Below are positions 22,131 through 30,839 of a DNA stretch of 64,000 bases, piece by piece (the stretch's first letter is position 1; each line of letters opens with the position of its first letter). Origin of the DNA: Desulfovibrio sp. X2. Lineage in GTDB: Bacteria; Desulfobacterota; Desulfovibrionia; Desulfovibrionales; Desulfovibrionaceae. Under the pieces are notes generated by a model. The model was not told the DNA's origin and did no database searches. It was given only the letters and a program-made list of their open reading frames with translations. The stretch lies in contig NZ_ATHV01000044.1 of assembly GCF_000422205.1 (NCBI RefSeq), positions 85,649 through 149,648 on the forward strand. Reading direction: 5' to 3'. A program made the position numbers and the translations under genes.

Positions 22131-22856
22131 ATGCAGAGCAATTCCTCCCTTTCCGTCGTCATCCCCGTCTTCAACGAGGAAGACAATCTGAGGCCCCTCA
22201 TGGACCAGATCCGGTCCGCGCTGGCACCGCTCGGCCGCCCCTGGGAGGCCGTGTTCGTGGACGACTGCTCCACGGACAGGAGCCTCGCCGTCATCCGCGA
22301 GCTGGCAGCCGCCGATCCCGAGCACGTGCGCTACGCCGCGTTCGCCGCCAACAGGGGGCAGTCCGCCGCCTTTGCCGCCGGGTTCGCCGCGGCGCGGCAC
22401 GACCTGGTGGTGACCATAGACGCGGACCTGCAGAACGACCCGGCCGACATCCCGCTGCTGCTCGAGCTCATCGACCAGGGCTACGACATGGCCTGCGGCC
22501 TGCGCGCCAGGCGCCGCGACAGCTTCATGAAGCGCATCGCCTCCAAGATCGGCAATTTCGTGCGCACCCGCATGACCGGCAAGACCGTGACCGACACGGG
22601 CTGCTCGCTGAAGATCATGCGCGCCGACATGGCCCGGCGCATGCCCGTGTTCAAGGGCATGCACCGCTTCCTGCCGAACCTCATGCTCTGGCAGGGCGCG
22701 CGCGTGGCCGAGCGGCCGGTGAACCACCGCCCGCGCGTGGCGGGCAAGTCCAAGTACGGCACCCTGGACCGCGCCATCTCCGGCGGGTACGATCTCCTGG
22801 GCGTGCGCTGGCTGCGCGCCCGCTACATCCAGTACGAGATCAAGGAAAAGAACTAG
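22131..22856 (+). CDS. family 2 glycosyltransferase, polyprenyl-phosphate sugar transferase-like
   Basis: 241 residues of a GT-A fold only. Motifs: VVIPVFNEEDNL at the start, VDDCSTD, and the metal-binding DADLQNDP. It resembles the catalytic part of dolichyl-phosphate mannose synthases and GtrB/ArnC, but lacks their C-terminal membrane helices. A likely reaction is transfer of a sugar from a nucleotide to a polyprenyl phosphate; acceptor and sugar are unknown. It ends four bases before the TVP38-family gene, so the two form an operon. Confidence 0.82.
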   Translation: MQSNSSLSVVIPVFNEEDNLRPLMDQIRSALAPLGRPWEAVFVDDCSTDRSLAVIRELAAADPEHVRYAAFAANRGQSAAFAAGFAAARHDLVVTIDADLQNDPADIPLLLELIDQGYDMACGLRARRRDSFMKRIASKIGNFVRTRMTGKTVTDTGCSLKIMRADMARRMPVFKGMHRFLPNLMLWQGARVAERPVNHRPRVAGKSKYGTLDRAISGGYDLLGVRWLRARYIQYEIKEKN

Positions 22857-22860
22857 CCGC

Positions 22861-23697
22861 ATGGCCACCCCCCCGCGCCCCGACCGGCCGGACGAGGTCG
22901 GCACCTCCGGCGCCCCCGGCGCGTCCGCGCCCCGCGATGACGCCGATGCCGCGTCCGCCGCTTCCGAAAACGCCGATGCCGCGCCCGACCGGGAAGACAT
23001 TCCCGCGGCCTCGTCCCGCCGCCGCGTGCGCGCCATCCTCAAGGGCCTTCTGCTCATAGTCTCGCTGGCCGCCATCGGCTTCGCCATGCACGCGGCCAAG
23101 CTGAACCAGAACCTGGACCGCAACGCCCTGGCCGCGAGCCTGGAGGGCATGGGCGCCCTCGGCTGGCTGCTCTTCGTGCTCGGCTCGGCGCTGGTCTCGG
23201 TGCTCGGCATGCCGCGCCAGCTCCCGGCCTTCCTCGGCGGCTACGTCTACGGCGTCGGCATGGGCACGCTGCTCTCCTGCCTGGGCGCGGCGCTCGGCAG
23301 CACCTTCATCTTCGCCTACGCCCGCTTCTTCGGGCGCGGCTTCGCGGCGCGCCGCTTCGGCCGCCGCATCGCCTCCTTCGACCGCTTCCTGGGCAAGAAC
23401 CCCTTCGCCATGAGCATGGTCCTGCGCCTCCTGCCCGTGGGCAACAACCTGGTCACCAGCCTGCTCGCCGGGCTCACCTCCATCCCGCTGCTGCCCTTCC
23501 TCGCGGGCTCGCTCATCGGCTACGTGCCCCAGAATCTCGTCTTCGCCCTGGTGGGCAAGGGCGTGCGCGTGGCCCCGGCCGTGCGCATCACCATCGCCGC
23601 CGTGCTCTTCGTGGCCTCCACCCTGTGGGGCTTCTGGCTCTACCGCCGCTACCGCGTGGACAAGGTCCTGCCCGACGACGGCACGACCGGCGACTAG
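22861..23697 (+). CDS. TVP38/TMEM64 (DedA superfamily) membrane protein
   Basis: 278 residues. The first ~55 are an Ala/Asp-rich, low-complexity cytoplasmic tail. Then about five membrane segments carry the family core: GMPRQLPAFLGGYVYG, the GAALGSTFIFAYARFFG segment and MVLRLLPVGNNLVTSLLAG. Proteins of this superfamily are implicated in lipid or lipid-carrier translocation. Being next to a polyprenyl-phosphate-type glycosyltransferase is consistent with a role in moving a lipid-linked sugar, which is inference. Confidence 0.82.
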   Translation: MATPPRPDRPDEVGTSGAPGASAPRDDADAASAASENADAAPDREDIPAASSRRRVRAILKGLLLIVSLAAIGFAMHAAKLNQNLDRNALAASLEGMGALGWLLFVLGSALVSVLGMPRQLPAFLGGYVYGVGMGTLLSCLGAALGSTFIFAYARFFGRGFAARRFGRRIASFDRFLGKNPFAMSMVLRLLPVGNNLVTSLLAGLTSIPLLPFLAGSLIGYVPQNLVFALVGKGVRVAPAVRITIAAVLFVASTLWGFWLYRRYRVDKVLPDDGTTGD

Positions 23698-23839
23698 CCC
23701 TTCCGCCCCTCTTCGCATCCGTCCCTGCCTTTCGGCGCTTTCCGGCCTCCGCCCGTCCCCCCTCGCATCCCGCGCGGCGTTCGCCCGCCGCGCCGCGTCA
23801 AGATTTGTCAAGGCGCGCCGCGCGTCGTATGAGGGACAC

Positions 23840-24733
23840 ATGCATCGCGACGCGCAGAACCTTGCCGTGCCGTGCGAGACGGCCCACGACCTGGAGCTTT
23901 TCGAGGCGGTCCTCAGGTATTTCCTGGATCCGTGCGAGGAGCGGCGGGCGGCGCTCGGCGGGTTCGATTACGAGATCGGCGAGATCGGCGAGGCCGACGG
24001 AGCGGAAAGCGAGGGCGGCGCGGACAAGGCCGAGGCCCGCAAGGCGGCCCTGGTGATGCAGGCGGCCAACACGGTGCTGGATGCCGAGGGCCGGGAGATG
24101 TTCAAGTTCGTCGCGGAGCAGGGCAGCCCGGTGGTCTGCAGGGCCGGGTGCACGGGCTGCTGCCACCAGCCCATCACCTGCGACCCCTTCGAGGCGGCCC
24201 TGATCGGGCTCTACCTCGAACGCCGCCCGGAGCTGCGCGCCGCCTTCGAGGCCGCCCATGCCGAGTGGGACGAGCGCACCCGCGACGTGCGCGACGCCTT
24301 CGTGGCCTGGGCGGAGCGCCGCTTTCGCGACGGGGTGGACGACGGCAGCCACAGGTTCGCGGACTTCGTCGTGCCCTGCGTCTTCCTGCGCGACGGGCTG
24401 TGCCGGGTCTATCCGGTCCGCCCCTACGCCTGCCGCAGCTACATCTCGGTCTCCCCGGCCTGCCCCGCGCCCGCGGACCCGGCCGAGAAGCCCGGCATGC
24501 AGGGCATGGGCTTCGGCGTGTACACGAGCCACATGGACGCCCGCGCGGCCGTGCGGGCCATGCTCTGGCGCCGCTTCGGCATAGACCCCTCCCGCGTGCG
24601 CACCCGGCTCATGCCCGAGCTGGTGCGCCGCTTCCTGGCCGGGGGCCTGGCGGAGGCCCTGCGCTGCGCAACGGCCGAAACGCCGCCCGGCAAATCGTCC
24701 GGCGCGGCGTCCTCCGACCCCCCCTCGCCCTAG
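23840..24733 (+). CDS. YkgJ-family cysteine-cluster protein
   Basis: 297 residues of the UPF0153/YkgJ type, which is thought to bind zinc or an Fe-S cluster. The cysteine set CRAGCTGCC (near residue 100), then PCVFLRDGLC and RPYACRSY, follows the family order. Ends are variable: about 85 residues before the first cysteines, including an acidic Glu/Gly stretch. Function is unknown. The stop codon interlocks by four bases with that of the convergent AraC regulator. Confidence 0.78.
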   Translation: MHRDAQNLAVPCETAHDLELFEAVLRYFLDPCEERRAALGGFDYEIGEIGEADGAESEGGADKAEARKAALVMQAANTVLDAEGREMFKFVAEQGSPVVCRAGCTGCCHQPITCDPFEAALIGLYLERRPELRAAFEAAHAEWDERTRDVRDAFVAWAERRFRDGVDDGSHRFADFVVPCVFLRDGLCRVYPVRPYACRSYISVSPACPAPADPAEKPGMQGMGFGVYTSHMDARAAVRAMLWRRFGIDPSRVRTRLMPELVRRFLAGGLAEALRCATAETPPGKSSGAASSDPPSP

Positions 24734-25632
24734 GCCTCTGCCCCGCGCAGGCGCGCGGCCTCCTCGGCCGGGCTGTGGCCGAAGAAGCGCTTGAACTCGC
24801 GGCTGAACTGCGAGGGGCTCTGGTAGCCCACGCGGCCCGCCGCGGTGCTGGCGTTGTAGCCGTCCTGCAGCATCATCAGCCGGGCTTTGTGCAGCCGGAT
24901 GCTCTTCAGGTACTGGATGGGCGAGGTGCAGGTCACGGCCTTGAAGCTCTGGTGGAAGCTCGACACGCTCATGCCCGCCTCGCGCGCCAGGGTCTCGATG
25001 TCCAGGGCCTGGTCGTACTCGGAGTGGATGCGCTTGAGCACGCGGGCGATCTGGCCGAAGCCGCTGTGCCGCGCGGCCACGGCGCGCAGCGCGCCGCCCT
25101 GCTCGCCGCAGAGCACGCGGTAGACGATCTCGCGCACGATCTGCCTGCCGAGCATGCGGCCGTCCAGGGGCGAGCGCATGGACTCCACGAGGCGGATGGC
25201 CGCGCCGCGCAGCTCCTGCGTCAGGCGCGTGGCGTAGAGCCCGCGCGGCATCTCCGCGGGCGGCGCGCCCTCGTCCATCTCCATGAGCAGCTCGCCCAGC
25301 ATGATGTGGTCCACGGACACGGACAGGCCGAGCAGGGGGCCGTCCGGCCCCGCCTCGGTCTCGCACTCGAAGGGCAGGGGCACCGAGAGCACGAGGTAGT
25401 TGTCCGGGTCGTAGGTGTAGACGTCCTCGCCCACGTAGCCCCGCTTGCGGCCCTGGGCCACGATGACGATGCTCGGCTCGTAGACCGTCTTGGCCCGGCG
25501 GCAGGAGCAGTTGGCCATCATGAGCCGCACCCCGGGCACGCAGGTGGGCGTTATCCCCTGGGCCTTGGCCAGGGAGCCGATCAGCTCGGCGAGCCGCTTC
25601 TTGTCGGCCGCGGCAGTATCTTCAGTGACCAT
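24730..25632 (-). CDS. AraC-family transcriptional regulator
   Basis: 300 residues: an AraC_N-type ligand domain (about 20-175) with the YEPSIVIVAQGRKRGYVG segment, and a C-terminal double helix-turn-helix (about 195-290) with TLAREAGMSVSSFHQSFK and AAGRVGYQSPSQFSREFKR. This AraC_N subfamily usually sits next to oxidoreductase genes and activates them. Here the divergent neighbour is an old-yellow-enzyme gene 244 bases away, the likely target. Confidence 0.88.
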   Translation of the reverse strand: MVTEDTAAADKKRLAELIGSLAKAQGITPTCVPGVRLMMANCSCRRAKTVYEPSIVIVAQGRKRGYVGEDVYTYDPDNYLVLSVPLPFECETEAGPDGPLLGLSVSVDHIMLGELLMEMDEGAPPAEMPRGLYATRLTQELRGAAIRLVESMRSPLDGRMLGRQIVREIVYRVLCGEQGGALRAVAARHSGFGQIARVLKRIHSEYDQALDIETLAREAGMSVSSFHQSFKAVTCTSPIQYLKSIRLHKARLMMLQDGYNASTAAGRVGYQSPSQFSREFKRFFGHSPAEEAARLRGAEA

Positions 25633-25876
25633 CGTCAGACCTCCCGTCTGCTTCGCGGGTCTCTCCCGCGCCGGCCCCTCTGTCGCACGTTTTCAGGAAA
25701 AAGTGCACGGGAAGATGCGCCCGGCTGGAGGAATGGGCAAGCATTGGCGAGTTTCATGTATTGAGAGGAAGCCTTTTCAGGATCATGACATGTGTCATGC
25801 AGAACCTCCCGCCGCCCCCCCGAAGGCATGGCGCCCGGCCGGGGTGCGCGGGAAGACAACGAGGACGTACACGCAC

Positions 25877-27055
25877 ATGGCCCAATTGTTCGAGAGCGGA
25901 TTCATCGGAACCCTGGTCCTCAAGAACCGCTTCGTGCGCTCCGCGACCTGGGAAGGCCGCGCGGCCGAGGACGGCGCCGCCACTCCGGAGCTGACCGCCA
26001 TGATGGTCGAGCTGGCCCGGGGCGGCGTGGGGCTCATCATCACCGGCTACGCCTACGTGAGCCCGGAAGGGCAGTCGCAGACGCGCCAGCTCGCGGCCCA
26101 CGACGACCGCTTCGTGGCCGGACTGGCCGAGATGACCGGGGCCGTGCACGAGGCGGGCGGACGGATCGCGCTGCAGATCGTGCACGCGGGATGCGCCGCC
26201 TCTCCGGCCGAGGGCGCGGTCCTCGGCCCCACGGACGCCGTGCCGGGCCGGGGCCCGGACGGCGAGGCGGGCGACGCCCCCGTCTGCCGGGCCGCGACGC
26301 GGGACGACCTCGCCCGCATCGCACAGGACTTCGCCCGGGCCGCGGCGCGCGGCAAGGCCGCGGGCTTCGACGCGGTGCAGCTGCACGCGGCGCACGGCTT
26401 CCTGCTCAGCCAGTTCCTCTCCCCGGCCCTCAACACGCGCACGGACGAGTACGGCGGCACGCTGGAAAACCGCGCGCGCCTGCTGCTCGAGGTCACGGCC
26501 GCGGTGCGCGGCGCCGTGGGCCGGGACTATCCCCTGCTGGTCAAGCTGAACTCCGAGGACTTCCTGGAGAACGGCCTGACCCGCGAGGAGTCCGCCACCG
26601 TGGCGCACATGCTGGAGAAGGCGGGCGTGGACGGAGTGGAGCTCTCCGGCGGCACGGTCTTCTCCAGGCCCGAGCGCTCGGCCGTGCGGCCGGGATTTCT
26701 GAAGGACGCGGCGAGCGAGGTCTACTACCGCGAGGCCGCGGCGCTCTACAAACGCCACGTGGGCATCCCGCTCCTGCTCGTGGGCGGCATCCGCTCCTAT
26801 GAGGTGGCCGAGGAGCTGGTGCGCGGCCGCGTGGCCGACTACGTCTCGCTCTCCAGGCCGCTCATCTGCGAGCCGGGCCTCGTGCGCCGCTGGCAGGAGG
26901 GCGACCGCCGCAGGGCGCGCTGCGTCTCGGACAACGCCTGCTTCGCCCCGGCCGTTGCGGGCCAGGGCGAGCTCTGCGCCACCACGCAGGGCAGGTGGCA
27001 TCTCGCCGGATTCCCGGGCGCATCTCCGGAAGCCTCCCTGGCCGAGACCGCCTGA
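25877..27055 (+). CDS. old yellow enzyme-like NADH:flavin oxidoreductase
   Basis: 392 residues of a single FMN-binding TIM barrel. Typical motifs are KNRFVRSATWEG at the start, the substrate-binding HAAHGFLLSQFLSP pair of histidines, NTRTDEYGG and the phosphate-binding GGIR. The C-terminus keeps three of the four cysteines that bind the [4Fe-4S] cluster in two-domain relatives (CVSDNAC and a later Cys), but lacks the FAD/NAD domain; whether a cluster forms is doubtful. It probably reduces an activated C=C bond. ATG 25877 was taken although the frame is open upstream, because homology-like sequence begins there. Control by the divergent AraC protein is likely. Confidence 0.85.
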   Translation: MAQLFESGFIGTLVLKNRFVRSATWEGRAAEDGAATPELTAMMVELARGGVGLIITGYAYVSPEGQSQTRQLAAHDDRFVAGLAEMTGAVHEAGGRIALQIVHAGCAASPAEGAVLGPTDAVPGRGPDGEAGDAPVCRAATRDDLARIAQDFARAAARGKAAGFDAVQLHAAHGFLLSQFLSPALNTRTDEYGGTLENRARLLLEVTAAVRGAVGRDYPLLVKLNSEDFLENGLTREESATVAHMLEKAGVDGVELSGGTVFSRPERSAVRPGFLKDAASEVYYREAAALYKRHVGIPLLLVGGIRSYEVAEELVRGRVADYVSLSRPLICEPGLVRRWQEGDRRRARCVSDNACFAPAVAGQGELCATTQGRWHLAGFPGASPEASLAETA

Positions 27056-27364
27056 CCCGTTCGCCCGGAAGGCCCGGGCGCGCCTGTGCCGTGGCGCGGC
27101 CGCAAGAGGCCGCCCCCCTTCCGGCGCGCTCCGGCTCCCCGGTGCACCCGGCCCGCGAGGTCCGCGCCCCGGCCCCGGGGGGGCTTTTGCGGGCTGCAAC
27201 CGGATTGTCTCTTTATATCATTACTATGTATTTCCATATGATCAGGCAATGATTTTGCAGAAATCGGTATTCTTCTTCCACATGTAAATAGCTTACTGAC
27301 TGTGCATCGCTGCGGCTTCCCGCGCCCGGTGGAGAGGCGCGCCGTGCCGCGGCGAAAAGGAGAC
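27056..27364. other. intergenic region with an AT-rich block before the Fe-S aldo/keto reductase
   Basis: The first ~125 bases are GC-rich with a short hairpin (CGCCCGG / CCGGGCG) just after the old-yellow-enzyme stop. From about 27205 to 27300 the composition changes to strongly AT-rich, the sharpest drop in this part of the window. It probably holds the promoter and operator of the following operon, though no clear -35/-10 pair can be fixed. Confidence 0.5.
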
Positions 27365-28576
27365 ATGACCATGCTGTACAGGAAAATGCCGAAAAACGGG
27401 GACGAGCTCTCCATTCTGGGCTTCGGGTGCATGCGCCTGCCCATGGCGGACGGGGCCATCGACGAACCGCGGGCCATCGCCCAGATCCGCGCGGCCGTGG
27501 ACAAGGGCGTCAACTACATGGACACGGCCTGGCCGTACCATGCCGGGGCGAGCGAGCCCCTGCTGGGCAAGGCGCTTCGCGACGGCTACCGCGAGCGCGT
27601 GAAGGTGGCCACCAAGCTGCCCTCCTGGCTGATCAAGAGCCGCGAGGACATGGACACCTTCCTGAACGCCCAGCTCGAGCGCCTGGGCACGGACCGCATC
27701 GACTACTACCTGGTGCACGCCCTGGACGGCGGGCTCTGGGACAGCGTGGAGGCGCTCGGCATCGCCGAGTTCCTGGACACGGCCAGGCGCGACGGCCGCA
27801 TCGTCAACGCGGGCTTCTCGTTCCACGGCCTGCTGCCGGACTTCAAGCGCATCGTGGACGCCCACCCCTGGGAGTTCTGCCAGATCCAGTACAACTTCCT
27901 GGACCAGGCGTTCCAGGCCGGGACCGAGGGGCTCGAGTACGCCGCCGCCAGGGGGCTCGGCGTGGTCATCATGGAGCCGCTGCGCGGCGGCAGCCTCGGC
28001 AGGCCCGAGCAGCCGCCCGCCGTGGCCGGGATCTGGGATACGGCCCCCACGCGCCGCACCCCGGTGGAGTGGGCGCTGCGCTGGGTCTGGAACCGGCCCG
28101 AGGTCACGCTGCTGCTCTCCGGCATGAACGAGGAGGCGCACATCGAGCAGAACCTGGCCGTGGCCTCCGAGGCACTGCCCGGCTCCCTCGCCCCGGAGGA
28201 GCTCGAACTCGTCGACCGTGCGGCCCGCGCCTACCACGAGCTCATGCAGGTCGGCTGCACGGGCTGCGGCTACTGCATGCCGTGCCCCGCGGGCGTGTCC
28301 ATCCCCAAGTGCTTCGACTCCTACAACCGCATGCACATGTTCGGCGACCCGGACACCGCGAAGTTCTTCTACGCCGCCGGCGTGGGCGGGCAGATCGGCC
28401 TCGAGGAGCCGGGCTTCGCCTCGCAGTGCGTGGCCTGCGGCGAGTGCCTGGAGAAGTGCCCGCAGCACATCCGGATCCCGGATGTGCTCGAGAAGGTGGC
28501 GGCCGAGATGGAGGACGCGGGCCTGGACGCCCGCCTGGCCGCGGCCAGGAAACTGTTCAGGGTCCGCCCGCAGTAG
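27365..28576 (+). CDS. aldo/keto reductase with C-terminal Fe-S cluster domain
   Basis: 403 residues. Residues 1-280 form an aldo/keto reductase barrel whose tetrad can be read as Asp and Tyr in YMDTAWPYH, Lys in VATKLP and His in YLVHALD. From Cys298 a ferredoxin-like domain follows with CTGCGYCMPC and CVACGECLEKCP, enough for two [4Fe-4S] clusters. Such proteins are common in anaerobes, but their substrates are mostly unknown. GGAG precedes ATG 27365. It is followed at 89 bases by larC, larE and larB on the same strand, so it may belong with the nickel-pincer cofactor pathway. Confidence 0.85.
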   Translation: MTMLYRKMPKNGDELSILGFGCMRLPMADGAIDEPRAIAQIRAAVDKGVNYMDTAWPYHAGASEPLLGKALRDGYRERVKVATKLPSWLIKSREDMDTFLNAQLERLGTDRIDYYLVHALDGGLWDSVEALGIAEFLDTARRDGRIVNAGFSFHGLLPDFKRIVDAHPWEFCQIQYNFLDQAFQAGTEGLEYAAARGLGVVIMEPLRGGSLGRPEQPPAVAGIWDTAPTRRTPVEWALRWVWNRPEVTLLLSGMNEEAHIEQNLAVASEALPGSLAPEELELVDRAARAYHELMQVGCTGCGYCMPCPAGVSIPKCFDSYNRMHMFGDPDTAKFFYAAGVGGQIGLEEPGFASQCVACGECLEKCPQHIRIPDVLEKVAAEMEDAGLDARLAAARKLFRVRPQ

Positions 28577-28601
28577 CCCGCCCGCAGGAAAAACGATCCG
28601 G

Positions 28602-28642
28602 GACGCGGACGGTCCTCGGGCCGTCCTCGGGCCGTCCGCGTC
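28602..28642 (+). other. hairpin between the Fe-S aldo/keto reductase and larC
   Basis: GACGCGGACGG (28602-28612) pairs with CCGTCCGCGTC (28632-28642). The loop contains two copies of TCCTCGGGCCG. There is no T tract, so attenuation or RNA processing is more likely than full termination. Confidence 0.5.
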
Positions 28643-28665
28643 TCCCCGGACACTGGAAAGCATCC

Positions 28666-29958
28666 ATGAAGATACTCTATTACGACTGCTTCGCCGGGCT
28701 TTGCGGCGACATGAACCTGGCCGCCATGCTCCACCTGGGCGTGGAGGCGGACCATCTGCGCGCCGGGCTCTCCAGGCTCGGCCTGGACGACGAGTTCGAG
28801 CTCAGGGTCTCGCGCGACGCGCGCATGGGCATCCACGGGCTGCGCGTGGACGTGGTGCTGCGCGCCGAGGAGCACGCGCACGGTCATCGGCACGGTCATC
28901 GGCACGGTCATCGGCACGATCACGGGCACGATCACGGGCACGATCACGGCCACCACCATCACGGCCACCCGCCGCAGCGCGGCCTGCGCGAGATCGAGGC
29001 CCTCATCGGGAAGAGCGGGCTGCCCGAGGCCGTGAAGAACACGAGCCTGGCGATCTTTCGCCGCGTGGCCGAGGCCGAGGCCCGGGTGCACGGCAAGGAC
29101 CTCTACGAGGTGCATTTCCACGAGGTCGGGGCCACGGACTCCATAGTGGACATCGTGGGCGCGGCCATCTGCTTCCACGCGCTCGGCGTGGACGAGGTCT
29201 GGGCCTCCCCGCCCGAGCTCGGCGGCGGCTTCGTGCGCTGCGCGCACGGCCTCATCCCGGTGCCCGCCCCGGCCACGGTGGAGATCCTCCAGGGCCTCCC
29301 CGCCACGCGCGGGGCCACGGACAAGGAGACGACCACGCCCACGGGCGCGGCCATCCTGGCCACACTCGCCACGCGCTTCACCGCCCGCCCGGAGATGGTC
29401 GTGGAACGCACGGCCTACGGCATAGGGCACCGCGACGACGAGATCCCGAACGTGCTGCGCGTGCATCTGGCCCGCGCGGCCGAAGAGGCGGAGGAGCCCA
29501 CGCCCCGCGCCTCGGCGGGCGGCACGGTGCACGAGGCGCGGCTGCTCTCGTGCAACATCGACGACATGACCGGCGAGGCGCTCGGCGCGGCCATGGACCT
29601 GCTCCTGGAGGAGGGGGCCATGGACGTGCACTTCACGCCCATCGTGATGAAGAAGAACCGGCCCGCCACCTGCCTCTCGCTGCTCTGCGCGGCGGGCGAC
29701 GAGGAGCGCTTCAAGGAGCTGCTCTTCCGCCACACCACCACGCTCGGCATCAAGAGTTTCCCGCTCGAGAAGACCGTGCTCGAGACGCGCTTCACGCGGC
29801 TGGAGACGCCGCTCGGCCCGGTGACCATGAAGGACGCCCTGCTGGACGGCAGGATCGTGCGCTCCAAGCCGGAGTTCGAGGACTGCCGGGAGCTCGCCCG
29901 CAGCCACGGCATCCCCCTGTCCGAGGTCTACCTGCAGATCGGCAAGGTGCGGGAGTAG
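28666..29958 (+). CDS. larC: nickel-pincer cofactor biosynthesis protein LarC
   Basis: LarC inserts nickel into the pyridinium bisthiocarboxylate precursor, finishing the nickel-pincer cofactor. The 430-residue chain starts with the family MKILYYDCFAGLCGDM. It is one continuous frame, unlike Lactobacillus plantarum where a ribosomal frameshift joins LarC1 and LarC2. Residues about 71-100 are a His-rich linker of HGHR and HDHG units followed by HHHHGH, likely a nickel-holding segment. The HFHEVGATDSIVDIVG and NIDDMTGE motifs are typical. larE begins seven bases after its stop. Confidence 0.92.
   Translation: MKILYYDCFAGLCGDMNLAAMLHLGVEADHLRAGLSRLGLDDEFELRVSRDARMGIHGLRVDVVLRAEEHAHGHRHGHRHGHRHDHGHDHGHDHGHHHHGHPPQRGLREIEALIGKSGLPEAVKNTSLAIFRRVAEAEARVHGKDLYEVHFHEVGATDSIVDIVGAAICFHALGVDEVWASPPELGGGFVRCAHGLIPVPAPATVEILQGLPATRGATDKETTTPTGAAILATLATRFTARPEMVVERTAYGIGHRDDEIPNVLRVHLARAAEEAEEPTPRASAGGTVHEARLLSCNIDDMTGEALGAAMDLLLEEGAMDVHFTPIVMKKNRPATCLSLLCAAGDEERFKELLFRHTTTLGIKSFPLEKTVLETRFTRLETPLGPVTMKDALLDGRIVRSKPEFEDCRELARSHGIPLSEVYLQIGKVRE
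28879..28950 (+). repeat. 12-base tandem repeat coding the LarC His-rich linker
   Basis: Six 12-base units in frame: three copies of CACGGTCATCGG, then two of CACGATCACGGG and one ending GGC. Near-identity at the DNA level, not just protein, points to recent unit duplication; the length probably varies between strains. Confidence 0.9.
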
Positions 29959-29965
29959 CCTGCCC

Positions 29966-30811
29966 ATGGACCCGTCCATGTACACGTCCCCCGAGACAGA
30001 GGCCGGATACGCCCGGCTGCTGGAGCGACTGCGCGCCGAGGGAAGGGTGCTCGTGGCCTTTTCCGGCGGCGTGGACAGCACCTTCCTGCTGCACGCCGCC
30101 TGCGTCGCGGCCGGGACCTCCGGCCGGGTGCTGGCCGTGACCCTGGCCACGCCCTACATTGCGCGGGCCGAGATCGCCGAGGCGCGGGCCGCGGCCGCGG
30201 CCCTGCGCGTGGAGCACCGCGTGCTCGAGCTGCCCTTTCCCGAGGAGCTGCGCGCCAACCCGGCCGAGCGCTGCTACCTGTGCAAGCGCCGCCTCTTCTC
30301 GCTGCTCCTGGAGATGGCCTCGGCCGAGGCCGTCGGCCGCGTCCTTGACGGCACCAATGCCGACGACCTGGGCGACCACCGCCCCGGGCTCAAGGCCCTG
30401 CGCGAGCTCGCCATCGAGAGCCCGCTCCTGGACGCCGGGCTCGGCAAGGCGGAGATCCGCGCGCTCTCGCGCGCCTTCGGCCTTTCCACCTGGGACAAGC
30501 CCGCGGCCGCCTGCCTGCTCTCGCGCATCCCCCACGGCACGCGGGTCGCGGAGGAGGAGCTTCGGCGCATCGAGGCGGCCGAGGAGTTCCTGAAGGACAG
30601 CGGCTTTGCGGCCGTGCGCGTGCGCAGCCACGGCGACGTGGCGCGCATCGAGGTCCCGGCCGGGCAGGTCGCGGCGCTCGCGGCCGCGGCCGCGCGGCTC
30701 GGCGTGGACGCGCGGCTCAAGGCGCTCGGCTACGCCCACGTGGCCCTGGACCTGGCCGGATACCGCATGGGCAGCCTGAACGAGACGGAAAACCCGGGGC
30801 ACGCCCTTTGA
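29966..30811 (+). CDS. larE: ATP-dependent sulfur transferase LarE
   Basis: LarE supplies the sulfur atoms of the nickel-pincer cofactor. The 281-residue protein has the PP-loop SGGVDST near residue 35 and the KPAAACLLSR motif with Cys183 in the place of the sacrificial Cys176 of L. plantarum. It has in addition Cys103 and Cys106 (CYLC), giving the three-cysteine pattern of LarE versions reported to hold a [4Fe-4S] cluster and to work catalytically. That second point is inference from the pattern. It overlaps the operon tightly, between larC and larB. Confidence 0.92.
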   Translation: MDPSMYTSPETEAGYARLLERLRAEGRVLVAFSGGVDSTFLLHAACVAAGTSGRVLAVTLATPYIARAEIAEARAAAAALRVEHRVLELPFPEELRANPAERCYLCKRRLFSLLLEMASAEAVGRVLDGTNADDLGDHRPGLKALRELAIESPLLDAGLGKAEIRALSRAFGLSTWDKPAAACLLSRIPHGTRVAEEELRRIEAAEEFLKDSGFAAVRVRSHGDVARIEVPAGQVAALAAAAARLGVDARLKALGYAHVALDLAGYRMGSLNETENPGHAL

Positions 30812-30839
30812 GGACGCCCGGAGCAGCCGGAAGTATACG

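Noticed and set aside
28879..28974. Possible CRISPR-like or regulatory tandem repeat
   Set aside because: Units are only 12 bases, without spacers, and lie in frame inside larC, where they encode a His-rich linker.
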